Source of the DNA: Candidatus Zymogenus sp.
GTDB lineage: Bacteria; Desulfobacterota; Zymogenia; Zymogenales; Zymogenaceae
Reading direction: 5' to 3'
Length of the DNA stretch: 9,984 nt
Assembly: GCA_030613285.1 (NCBI GenBank)
Contig: JAUWME010000044.1
Span: forward strand, 1 to 9,984
Shown here: positions 1 through 6,628 of the stretch, in pieces
Layout: the number at the start of each line of letters is the position of its first letter
Position numbering within the stretch: the stretch's first letter is position 1
Notes under the pieces: generated by a model
Databases searched by the model: none
What the model was told of the DNA's origin: nothing
The model's input: the letters and a program-made list of their open reading frames with translations, nothing else
Translations under genes and position numbers: made by a program

Positions 1-41
1 AATCCCGATTGTAAGATCCCAATAGAAACAGTTGGGCGGTT

Positions 42-680
42 TTATTTAACAAGAGACTTTATCAATTCAACCCCCGACTGGGCGTCTTCACCGTAGCCGT
101 CGGCGCCAATTTCGTCCGAAAATTTCTTGTTCAAAGGGGCGCCCCCCACAATCATCTTGAATTTGTCTCTCACCCCATTTTCAGAAAAGACGTCGATGGT
201 CTCCTTCATAGCAGGCATCGTGGTGGTGAGCATGGCGGACATCCCGATGATGTCTGGGCTAAACTCTTTTGCTTTTTCAAGAAACGTCTCAGGGGTGACA
301 TCCACGCCCAAGTCGACAATTTCAAAACCGTTTCCAGAAAGGAGGGCTAAGAGTATCTTTTTTCCTATATCATGAATGTCACCAGCAACGGTTCCCAACA
401 TGACTTTCCCCTTGGAAGTATAGTCCCCCTCCTTCAAAAATGGCTCAAGGAGAGTGTATGAATTGTCATATGCCTTGACGCACATGAGTACATCGGGCAG
501 GAAATAATCGCCATTGCTAAAGAGCACCCCCACCTCGTCAAGGGCAGGAACGAGGGTATTGTTCAAAATATCGGCGGCGGTGATTTTTAAATCGAGGGCC
601 TTTTTTGTCAGTACTCCGGTCTCTTCAAAATTCATCTCAATTACAGATTCTTTCAATTCATCAAGGATTTTGTTTGTCAT
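42..680 (-). CDS. Corrinoid (B12-binding) protein of a methyltransferase system, MttC/MtbC/MtaC-like
   Basis: Small cytoplasmic protein that carries a cobalamin cofactor and shuttles a methyl group between a substrate-specific methyltransferase and a second methyltransferase (to tetrahydrofolate or coenzyme M, depending on the organism). The 212 residues match the family's usual length. Residues 1-85 form the helical cap domain (B12-binding 2 type). Residues about 91-212 form the Rossmann-like B12 domain, with the base-off/His-on signature D101-x-H103-x-x-G106 in GDIHDIGK, the following S148/L151 in GMSAML, and the GG pair at 179-180 in VGGAPLN. The start is supported by GGGAG six bases upstream of the ATG. 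It lies 95 bases downstream of the MttB-family gene on the same strand, so the two are probably cotranscribed and the proteins act together. The family is certain; the methyl donor it serves cannot be read from this gene. Confidence 0.93.
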   Translation of the reverse strand: MTNKILDELKESVIEMNFEETGVLTKKALDLKITAADILNNTLVPALDEVGVLFSNGDYFLPDVLMCVKAYDNSYTLLEPFLKEGDYTSKGKVMLGTVAGDIHDIGKKILLALLSGNGFEIVDLGVDVTPETFLEKAKEFSPDIIGMSAMLTTTMPAMKETIDVFSENGVRDKFKMIVGGAPLNKKFSDEIGADGYGEDAQSGVELIKSLVK

Positions 681-775
681 CTGAAGCTCCCTAAAATGTC
701 CAAAATTCCAAATTTAAGGCAGAGTATCTTAAATAGAATATCTGTTAAACTTATTGATTAAATTATCCAAAAGCA

Positions 776-2239
776 TCAAGCCTCCCATTCGGCTGCATAG
801 AAATCATCAATTGAGCGACTTTTTACCATCTCGCAATAGTCCTCAAGCTCCTTTTTAAGTTTCGGATCGATGTCCTTTGGCGTATGGTTGGCAAGAATTT
901 TTTTGGCCTTTTCCCTTGCCAAATCCTCCATATTCATCTTCCCCTCCTTTTCCCAGATGTCTCTTTTTTCTATACTTGCCAACTTTGGAAGGAAGTGTTC
1001 CTTGCGGAAGTTTTGCTGGGTATGTCTTTGAGAGATGAAATTTCCGTCCGGCCCCACTTTTTCAATAATATCCATAGCCAGCGTGTTGTCGTTGACATCA
1101 ATGCCCCTTTGCGCCCTCTTTACGGCACCGATAATTTCGTCATCGATGACAGAGACCTCGTGGGAGCCACCTACGGATGACTCAATTGTGCCGACACACG
1201 TGATGTAGTTTGCTCCGGCCATGGCAGCCATCATAATCGACCGTTCCCTCTCGATGCCGCATTGGATATCCAGCACCTTAGATTCCGAGGCCCCCGCCAC
1301 AACCCTGCAAGGAATGTCATAGTAGTGGGCAAGCTGGGTGCTGGCGGTGCTTATCATTCCTGTTTCAATGGAGCCGAGATAGACAGTACCTCGTCTCATC
1401 TCGGCTATTGTGGAGACACTTCCGTAAAGGACTGGGTTGCCGGGGTTTACAATCTGGGTCATAACAAGATGAGAGAGGATCTCCGCATTGTGTTGTGCCA
1501 AAAGTCCCGCAAGGGTTACTGGGGCCGTGGTTCCAGCCATTGCCTCCGGAGAAGGAATTACCGGCTGTCCATGCTGGGCAAGAACCATCATCCCCTCAAT
1601 CTGAACCTGTGAGGTAGAAAGGGGACTGTGGATGCTGACGATGGAGATGAAGGGGTGCTTTTTCTTTATGGCATCCTTTCCCCCCATAACAATCTCTGTC
1701 ATATTCATCATATCGGTGGTGCCCATCACCCCGTAGGCACCCATCCCGAAAGATTTGGTGCAGTTCTCTGCCCAGCCCCTGATAGTCTCTGAATGAATCG
1801 TATGCATGGGTATATCGTGGGGCCAGTAGTCCATCTGGTTTGAAACGATGTTATCGAGATAGTCAAATAGGATGATGTGATCGATGGTGTCTTTTAGTGT
1901 AGTCGGGCGGTACTCCCCAGTTTCAAGGTCGTACATATTTATTGCTGTTCCAAGCCCGCCGAATATCTGTGTGTCAGGATTGACCACCCACTCTTTGTCG
2001 GGGTCAGCCCCGCAGATTACAAATTCCCGGGGACATTTCTTGAGGTAGTCTTCCACAACTTTTGGGGGAAACTTTACAATGCGCGTTTTCTCATCAACCT
2101 TGCAGCCAACGTCAATGAGCATCTGCCTCATCTTTTTTACCTCAACCTTAATTCCCACCTCATCCAATAACTGAAGGGACAGCCCGTGAATCTGCTTGAT
2201 CTCGGCATCGCTCAAAACCTTAAACTTTGAACTCTTCAT
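776..2239 (-). CDS. MttB-family (non-pyrrolysine) amine/betaine:corrinoid methyltransferase
   Basis: Transfers a methyl group from a methylated amine to the Co(I) corrinoid protein encoded just downstream. It belongs to the trimethylamine methyltransferase (MttB, COG5598) superfamily. The frame is open throughout with no internal amber codon, so it is not a pyrrolysine-type trimethylamine enzyme. Characterised non-Pyl members (MtgB, MtpB, MtcB) act on quaternary amines such as glycine betaine, proline betaine and carnitine, so a quaternary amine is the likely substrate class; which one is unknown. Recognisable family blocks are PGNPVLYGSVSTIAEMRRG (266-284), the KVLDIQCGIERE region (321-332) and the C-terminal DGNFISQRHTQQNFRKEHF stretch (398-416). 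The frame extends six codons upstream to an ATG at 2257, but only the ATG at 2239 has a ribosome site (GGGGTGA), giving 487 residues, normal for the family. No amine transporter or reductive activase is adjacent. Confidence 0.9.
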   Translation of the reverse strand: MKSSKFKVLSDAEIKQIHGLSLQLLDEVGIKVEVKKMRQMLIDVGCKVDEKTRIVKFPPKVVEDYLKKCPREFVICGADPDKEWVVNPDTQIFGGLGTAINMYDLETGEYRPTTLKDTIDHIILFDYLDNIVSNQMDYWPHDIPMHTIHSETIRGWAENCTKSFGMGAYGVMGTTDMMNMTEIVMGGKDAIKKKHPFISIVSIHSPLSTSQVQIEGMMVLAQHGQPVIPSPEAMAGTTAPVTLAGLLAQHNAEILSHLVMTQIVNPGNPVLYGSVSTIAEMRRGTVYLGSIETGMISTASTQLAHYYDIPCRVVAGASESKVLDIQCGIERERSIMMAAMAGANYITCVGTIESSVGGSHEVSVIDDEIIGAVKRAQRGIDVNDNTLAMDIIEKVGPDGNFISQRHTQQNFRKEHFLPKLASIEKRDIWEKEGKMNMEDLAREKAKKILANHTPKDIDPKLKKELEDYCEMVKSRSIDDFYAAEWEA

Positions 2240-2243
2240 AGTT

Positions 2244-2250
2244 TCACCCC
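2244..2250 (-). promoter_or_regulatory. Ribosome binding site deciding the MttB-family start
   Basis: On the minus strand GGGGTGA lies four bases before the ATG at 2239. The in-frame ATG at 2257 is preceded only by A/T-rich sequence with no purine-rich site. The downstream start is therefore preferred. Confidence 0.55.
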
Positions 2251-2341
2251 ATAACATTATCTATAAACATTTACAAAACAAAAACCATTTTCGCCCGAAC
2301 TTTTTATTTGACAACTTTGTGTTGGTGAAAATTGCTAAAAT

Positions 2342-2369
2342 ATTATACATTACAAATCAAATTTGTCTA
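2342..2369 (-). promoter_or_regulatory. Candidate sigma-70 promoter for the MttB/corrinoid pair
   Basis: On the minus strand a TAGACA box (2369-2364, five of six bases of the -35 consensus) and a perfect TATAAT (2347-2342) are separated by 16 bases. The -35 box lies within the last codons of the radical SAM gene and the -10 box just past its stop. Transcription would start near 2335, leaving a leader of roughly 95 bases before the MttB start. This would uncouple the methyltransferase pair from the upstream gene. Found by eye, not tested against a background model. Confidence 0.45.
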
Positions 2370-3882
2370 ATCCTTTTTCCCTCGATAACGTTTTTTTTAT
2401 CCTGTACAAAACATGGCCTCCAGTAGCCTTTAAGAGCCTCGATCCATCAAAGTGGTTTTTTCTCAGCATCATTTTGAATGCCTTCCACTGTTTTGGGTTT
2501 TTATAAAACCCAATTAAGAGATCGTTGTATCCCCAGACGAGGCTCTCTCTCTCGCTCGTATCGGGCCAGAAGACAAAATTCATGGCGTTCATCTTTTCCC
2601 ACTCCTCCTCAAACACCCCATGTTTTCTGATGTCCTTGTATGTCTCTGATCCCGGATAGGGGGTATATTTTGAAACATTGAGAAGGGTAAACGGGAGGTC
2701 TGATATATAATCCTTGGTTTTTCTAATGCTTTTAACCGTTTCTCCGGGTGCACCGACAATAAAGAGTCCCTTTACATGAATCCCAGCCTCACTGGTCATC
2801 TTGACGGCGTTGGTGGCGGTTTCAAGAGAAAGGGACTTTTCCATAGATTCAAGGAGAGCTGGGTCTGCCGATTCAATTCCGTAGTTGACCATCCAAGCCC
2901 CGGCCTTTTTCATCAGCTTTAGTTGCTCCAAGGTTATAAGGTCTGCCCGAACGTCCGAGTTCCAGGTTATAGGAAACGGCAGTCTTAAAATCTCCTCAAG
3001 AAGTTCATTGAAGTGTTTTTTGTTTGCGGTGAAGTTGTCGTCGTAGAATATGATGTGGTCGATTTCGTAATCGACCTTGAGGCGTTTTATCATGTCGATG
3101 ATGTACTCGACGCTGTGGTGGCGGTATTTTTCTCCAAAGACGGAGCGGTCGCAAAATGTGCATGAAAACGGGCAGCCTCTGGATGTTACAAGGGTTGCCG
3201 CCTTTCCCTTGGGGGAGTGAAATATCGGCGGGGAGTAGAGGCCGGGAAAACCGTTGAGGAGCTTGAAAGGTGGTGGTGGGATGGTGTCAAGATTGGATAT
3301 TAGAGGAGTTCGCTCATTTACGACAATCTCGTCTCCGTCTCTGTAAACTATTCCCGGAATTTTCTTGATTGCGGGATTTGCAGGATTTGATATCCCCACA
3401 ACCAGTGAATTGAAGAGGGTGGCGGCCATGGCCTCTCCCTCTCCCACAAAGGCGTAGTCGAAAGCGGGAAATCGGGACATTGTCTCTTTTGGAATGGCTG
3501 TAACGTGGGGGCCTCCCAAAATCGTCACAGGACTGGGAGAAATACCTTTTAATTTTTTAGACAGCTCAGCTATCTCGTGGGCAAAACCAACAGACGAAGT
3601 GTACCCAGTAAAACCAAGAACCGCAGGAGATAAAAGGCGAATCCGTTCCACGGTTTCGGCAACATCAAGTCCCAGGGCCTGGGCGTCCAATATTTTTACG
3701 TCCATCCCCTCTTTTAAAAGCACTCCCGCCAAGTAAATTATCCCAAGCTGGGGCAGCGAGTTTAACAGCGGAAGGCGGTATCTCGTCTTCCTGTCAACAG
3801 CCTCTGCCGGGGGATTGATAAGGAGTATCCTCTCTCCACGATTAATCTTCGCCACAACCTTTTTGCTTTTTGTGCCTGTCAA
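2350..3882 (-). CDS. B12-binding-domain radical SAM protein, substrate unknown
   Basis: Predicted cytoplasmic Fe-S enzyme that uses S-adenosylmethionine and probably cobalamin. An N-terminal cobalamin-binding fold (about 18-160) is shown by ILLINPP, the LPQLGIIYLAGVL helix, LGFTGYTSS, ILGGPHVTAIP (121-131) and FVGEGE. It lacks DxHxxG, as is usual for this radical SAM class. The radical SAM core follows, with the cluster motif C237-x3-C241-x2-C244 in RGCPFSCTFCDRS, then IIFYDDNF, NYGIES and GLFIVGAPGET. A C-terminal region (about 425-510) has no recognised motif. Length (510) is typical of BchE/hopanoid-methylase-like proteins, a group that includes methylases, cyclases and many uncharacterised members. 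Translation starts at TTG, with AAGGAA seven bases upstream; no ATG fits better. It is the first of three minus-strand genes and divergent from the ilv operon. Its shared cobalamin use with the downstream pair is suggestive only. Confidence 0.88.
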   Translation of the reverse strand: MTGTKSKKVVAKINRGERILLINPPAEAVDRKTRYRLPLLNSLPQLGIIYLAGVLLKEGMDVKILDAQALGLDVAETVERIRLLSPAVLGFTGYTSSVGFAHEIAELSKKLKGISPSPVTILGGPHVTAIPKETMSRFPAFDYAFVGEGEAMAATLFNSLVVGISNPANPAIKKIPGIVYRDGDEIVVNERTPLISNLDTIPPPPFKLLNGFPGLYSPPIFHSPKGKAATLVTSRGCPFSCTFCDRSVFGEKYRHHSVEYIIDMIKRLKVDYEIDHIIFYDDNFTANKKHFNELLEEILRLPFPITWNSDVRADLITLEQLKLMKKAGAWMVNYGIESADPALLESMEKSLSLETATNAVKMTSEAGIHVKGLFIVGAPGETVKSIRKTKDYISDLPFTLLNVSKYTPYPGSETYKDIRKHGVFEEEWEKMNAMNFVFWPDTSERESLVWGYNDLLIGFYKNPKQWKAFKMMLRKNHFDGSRLLKATGGHVLYRIKKTLSREKGLDKFDL

Positions 3883-3889
3883 ACGAAAA

Positions 3890-3895
3890 TTCCTT
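3890..3895 (-). promoter_or_regulatory. Ribosome binding site supporting a TTG start
   Basis: Minus-strand AAGGAA sits seven bases before the TTG at 3882. This supports initiation at the TTG of the radical SAM gene. Confidence 0.55.
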
Positions 3896-3933
3896 TTTAG
3901 AAATCAAATTTAAAATTTTGAAAAACTAAAGTC

Positions 3934-4035
3934 GTACCTCAAGGACGATGCAGGTGTTGGAGCGAATCGTTGAGATATTGCTTGCCGCAGCATCAATGAC
4001 ATAGTCGGGCACTGCGGAAGAGAAAAGCGAGGTAC
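3934..4035. other. Structured, more GC-rich block in the divergent spacer (possible degenerate repeat or leader RNA)
   Basis: This block stands out from the A/T-rich spacer. Its ends are a 7-bp inverted repeat, GTACCTC (3934-3940) and GAGGTAC (4029-4035). Inside, CTTgCCGCAG (3981-3990) pairs with CTGCGGAAG (4012-4020), nine pairs with one bulged base and a 21-base loop. Plus-strand frames are interrupted by stops. A minus-strand frame is open (GTG at 4149 to 3910, 79 codons) but has no recognisable domain and runs through the neighbouring repeat. It could be an intergenic repeat (the TTGCTTGCCGC...CAATGACA stretch resembles common degenerate bacterial intergenic repeats), or a structured 5' leader of the radical SAM gene, which begins 51 bases further on. 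Confidence 0.35.
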
Positions 4036-4088
4036 CAAAATCTTCGTTTCAGAAAACAGCTTTTCAAAGTTGTTGCTCAGATGTTTTG

Positions 4089-4116
4089 CCGGATTCCCGC
4101 ATTCAAGGGGAATGAC
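4089..4116. repeat. REP-like palindromic element
   Basis: The stretch is a degenerate form of the widespread CCGGATTCCCGC...GCGGGAATGACA intergenic repeat. The arms ATTCCC (4093-4098) and GGGAAT (4108-4113) pair around a nine-base loop, and the inner CGC/GCG pairs have decayed. Only one copy is seen in the window, so repeat status rests on resemblance to the known class. Confidence 0.5.
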
Positions 4117-4245
4117 AAATAGGGTTTTTTGTAGTGGAGAGTATAACACAATTAAAAGAATTTGAGAACAATTTCCCTCGATTTTTCTAAAAAAGAGTAG
4201 GGGGGTGTATGCGAAAAGTTTTTAAAAAAAAGAGTAAAAAATACC

Positions 4246-4272
4246 TTGAATAATGGCGATGTATAATATAAA
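4246..4272 (+). promoter_or_regulatory. Candidate promoter of the ilvB operon
   Basis: An A/T-rich tract before ilvB contains TTGAAT (4246-4251) and, 15 bases on, TATAAA (4267-4272). It overlaps a perfect TATAAT at 4262-4267 that has no well-placed -35 box. Either -10 box would start transcription about 40-50 bases before the ilvB ATG, too short for a classical peptide attenuator. No T-box or long leader hairpin was seen. Confidence 0.35.
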
Positions 4273-4322
4273 ATCCTTAAAGAATTACACGATTACACTT
4301 TTTAAAAAGGGTTGAGACAGAG

Positions 4323-5960
4323 ATGGCAAAGATGATGGGGGCAGATATCCTCCTTAAAGTTCTCACAAATCAGGGGGTAAGTACCATATTCGGTTATCCG
4401 GGTGGGGCCACGCTTCCCATTTACGACAGGTTGGAAGATTATAATATCCGCCACATCCTTGTCCGCCACGAACAGGCGGCGGCCCACATGGCAGATGGCT
4501 ACGCAAGGGTGTCGGGGGAGGTTGGTGTGTGCCTTGCCACAAGCGGCCCCGGCGCCACAAACCTCGTTACCGGGATAGCCACGGCATATCTCGACTCTTC
4601 TCCGATTGTGGTTATCACAGGCCAAGTGGAGAGACGCTTTCTTGGCACCGACGCCTTTCAGGAGGTGGACATCGTCGGGATAACGATTCCCATCACAAAA
4701 CATAACCAGCATATAATGTCGGCAGCAGATATAACCCCGGCATTGAAGACGGCGTTTCTGCTGGCAAAGAGCGGAAGGCCGGGCCCTGTCCTTTTGGATA
4801 TACCAAAGGATGTTTTAACCGAGGAGACTGAATACGACCCTGACATTGAGGCGACACTGGAGGGTTATAATCCCATCATAGCTGGCCACGGCGGACAAAT
4901 AAAGAAGGCTGCAAATCTCCTCATGTCGGCCAAAAGCCCGGTCATCGTGGTTGGTGGAGGCGTTATCCGCTCCGGGGCAACCGATGAAGTGGTCGAACTT
5001 TCAGAACTTCTTAGTGCACCGGTTATGACAACACTCATGGGAAAGTCGGCAATTCCGCAATCGGTTGAGCATTACCTTGGCATGATAGGTATGCACGGCA
5101 CAAAACAGGCAATGGATGCCCTAAAGAGCGCCGATGTCATCTTTGCTGTGGGCGCCCGTTTTGGTGACAGGGCCGTTCTCTCCTACGACAAATTTTCAAA
5201 CCTCGCAAAGTTTGTGCAGATTGACATTGACCCTGCAGAAATTGAGAAAACCATCAAAGTAGATATACCGATAGTCGGTGACGCCAAAAACATCCTTACC
5301 AAGCTCATTGAGAGACTAAAGGGGGATGACTCGATAAAGGAGAGAAAAAGGGAATTGGTCAAAAGGGGGATTGAGCTTTATGAATTTGATGAAGGGATGA
5401 GTATCCCCTCAATAATTGAAATACTCTCCGGGATGGAAGGCGACTATATTGTTGCCACAGATGTTGGCAGGCACCAGATTTGGGCCGCCAGATATTACAA
5501 CAGTGCGGGACTTGGCACTGGGATGTTTCTTACATCTGGGGGTTTGGGGACGATGGGATTTGGCTTACCGGCTTCCATTGGGGCCAAGGTGGCGTATCCT
5601 GATAAGAAGGTGGTGCTGATTACTGGCGATGGGAGCTTCATGATGAATATTCAAGAGTTGGCAACCTCGTCACAACACAATATTCCAGTGGTTGTAATCA
5701 TTATGAACGATCATCACCTGGGAATGATCCGTCAGCTTCAGGATACCTTTTACGACGGTAAATATATAGAGTGCACTTTTCCTGATAACGTGGATTTTGT
5801 TGAAGTGGCAAGGGGGATGGGGCTTGACGGTGTGAAGGTTACGGATATAAATGACGTTAAGGGTGCGATTGAAAAAGGGCTTGAATCTGATTCCACGTTT
5901 GTGATAGATTGTATTATTGATTCTCAACAAAACATCCCGTATCAGTCTTACGATAAATGA
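4323..5960 (+). CDS. ilvB: Acetolactate synthase (acetohydroxyacid synthase) catalytic subunit
   Basis: Thiamine-diphosphate enzyme for the first common step of branched-chain amino acid synthesis: two pyruvate to 2-acetolactate, or pyruvate plus 2-ketobutyrate to acetohydroxybutyrate. The N-terminal ThDP Pyr domain carries the catalytic glutamate E50 in VRHEQAAAHMADGYAR, then GPGATN and GTDAFQE (108-114). The central FAD-type domain spans about 190-330. The C-terminal ThDP PP domain has GDGSFMMN (435-442) and N462, the metal/ThDP motif. Length (545) is slightly short for the family. Oddities: the usual LGMVxQW reads LGMIRQL, so the conserved tryptophan is L472, and the proline of the usual GQVPRR is E103. 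The start region offers ATGs at 4323, 4332 and 4335 with only a weak ribosome site; the first was kept. Two regulatory-subunit genes follow on the same strand. Confidence 0.95.
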   Translation: MAKMMGADILLKVLTNQGVSTIFGYPGGATLPIYDRLEDYNIRHILVRHEQAAAHMADGYARVSGEVGVCLATSGPGATNLVTGIATAYLDSSPIVVITGQVERRFLGTDAFQEVDIVGITIPITKHNQHIMSAADITPALKTAFLLAKSGRPGPVLLDIPKDVLTEETEYDPDIEATLEGYNPIIAGHGGQIKKAANLLMSAKSPVIVVGGGVIRSGATDEVVELSELLSAPVMTTLMGKSAIPQSVEHYLGMIGMHGTKQAMDALKSADVIFAVGARFGDRAVLSYDKFSNLAKFVQIDIDPAEIEKTIKVDIPIVGDAKNILTKLIERLKGDDSIKERKRELVKRGIELYEFDEGMSIPSIIEILSGMEGDYIVATDVGRHQIWAARYYNSAGLGTGMFLTSGGLGTMGFGLPASIGAKVAYPDKKVVLITGDGSFMMNIQELATSSQHNIPVVVIIMNDHHLGMIRQLQDTFYDGKYIECTFPDNVDFVEVARGMGLDGVKVTDINDVKGAIEKGLESDSTFVIDCIIDSQQNIPYQSYDK

Positions 5961-6013
5961 GTTGTTTTAATTTGGTTGCTTGAGGATTTTTACAAGAGTT
6001 TTGAGAAAACACT

Positions 6014-6511
6014 ATGCAAAAAATAATTTCGATATTAGTTGAGGATAGACCGGGTGTTTTGATGCGCATCGCAGGGCTTTTCTTCAGGCGTGGTTTTAAC
6101 ATCGAGGCCCTTTCTGTCGGCAGCACCGAAATTCCGGGAAAAAGCCGATTTACCATCACCGTTGATGGCGACGAAGCGGTTTTGGAGCAAGTGAGAAAGC
6201 AGGTGCAAAAGCTCCTCTATGTTCACAGGACTGCGGAGCACGATCATAAAAATTCCCAGCTTCGAGAATACGCCCTTATCAAAGTAAAATTTTCTAATAA
6301 AATAAAGACGGAGGTGTTTCACCTCGTGGAGTTTTTTGGGGGAAAGGTGCTGGACATCTATGATGAGACGGCTATAATTGAAATAGCAGAAGAGGAGTCG
6401 AGGATTGATATGTTGTTTGAACGTCTGGAGCCCTATGGAATAATCGAATCATTGAGGACTGGAAAGGTCAGTATGTTTCGGGGTACAAGGTCCATTAATC
6501 CTCAAAAGTAG
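6014..6511 (+). CDS. ilvN: Acetolactate synthase regulatory (small) subunit, first copy
   Basis: Regulatory partner of the catalytic subunit encoded 53 bases upstream. In characterised systems it activates the enzyme and confers feedback inhibition by valine. The 165 residues match the family's usual length. The N-terminal ACT domain (about 2-76) opens with ISILVEDRPGVLMRIAGLF, continues through RRGFNIEALSVG, and keeps the effector-loop glycine G14 and N29; the usual asparagine before the loop is aspartate (D11). The C-terminal small-subunit domain (about 84-158) begins LREYALIKVKF and ends near SLRTGKVSMFRG. The ATG has only a weak ribosome site, so it may depend on translation from ilvB. 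A second, diverged small-subunit gene follows, and the two probably differ in effector response. Naming it ilvN rather than ilvH is arbitrary. Confidence 0.93.
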   Translation: MQKIISILVEDRPGVLMRIAGLFFRRGFNIEALSVGSTEIPGKSRFTITVDGDEAVLEQVRKQVQKLLYVHRTAEHDHKNSQLREYALIKVKFSNKIKTEVFHLVEFFGGKVLDIYDETAIIEIAEEESRIDMLFERLEPYGIIESLRTGKVSMFRGTRSINPQK

Positions 6512-6524
6512 GTTTAGGACTCAC

Positions 6525-6551
6525 TCCAAGAAAGGGGGGTTGGATTTTTTT
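6525..6551 (+). terminator. Weak hairpin plus T-run between the two small-subunit genes
   Basis: TCCAA (6525-6529) pairs with TTGGA (6540-6544) around a ten-base G-rich loop, followed at once by seven T. The five-pair stem is weak for an intrinsic terminator. At most it would cause partial termination, lowering expression of the second small-subunit gene. Confidence 0.3.
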
Positions 6552-6573
6552 GTCAGGCTACTTTTTGTGTAAA

Positions 6574-6620
6574 TAAATCGAAAATAGTCACTCGATTTAA
6601 TGTTACTCGATTTAAAAGGG
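6574..6620 (+). promoter_or_regulatory. Repeat cluster with mutually exclusive hairpins at a ribosome binding site
   Basis: TAAATCGA (6574-6581) is the exact reverse complement of TCGATTTA, which occurs twice: at 6592-6599 and at 6607-6614. The two copies lie within an ACTCGATTTAA direct repeat (6590-6600 and 6605-6615). The second copy touches AAAAGGG (6614-6620), the ribosome site eight bases before the next ATG. The left arm can pair with either copy but not both. The arrangement could equally be a double-stranded operator with three half sites. Confidence 0.35.
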
Positions 6621-6628
6621 TAAAAAAT

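Noticed and set aside
18..36. CCCAA/TTGGG hairpin after the corrinoid gene as a terminator
   Set aside because: It has only five pairs and no T-run on the minus strand, so termination there is not supported.
776..2239. Pyrrolysine-containing trimethylamine methyltransferase
   Set aside because: The frame has no internal TAG codon, so the enzyme is a non-pyrrolysine family member.
3910..4149. Minus-strand open frame of 79 codons starting at GTG in the divergent spacer
   Set aside because: It has no recognisable domain or convincing ribosome site, and it runs through the REP-like element and the foldable block, which explain it better as noncoding repeat sequence.
4302..4712. Minus-strand open frame opposite the start of ilvB
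   Set aside because: It is a shadow of a strongly conserved gene; its product is rich in Cys/His/Arg from reverse-frame reading and matches nothing.
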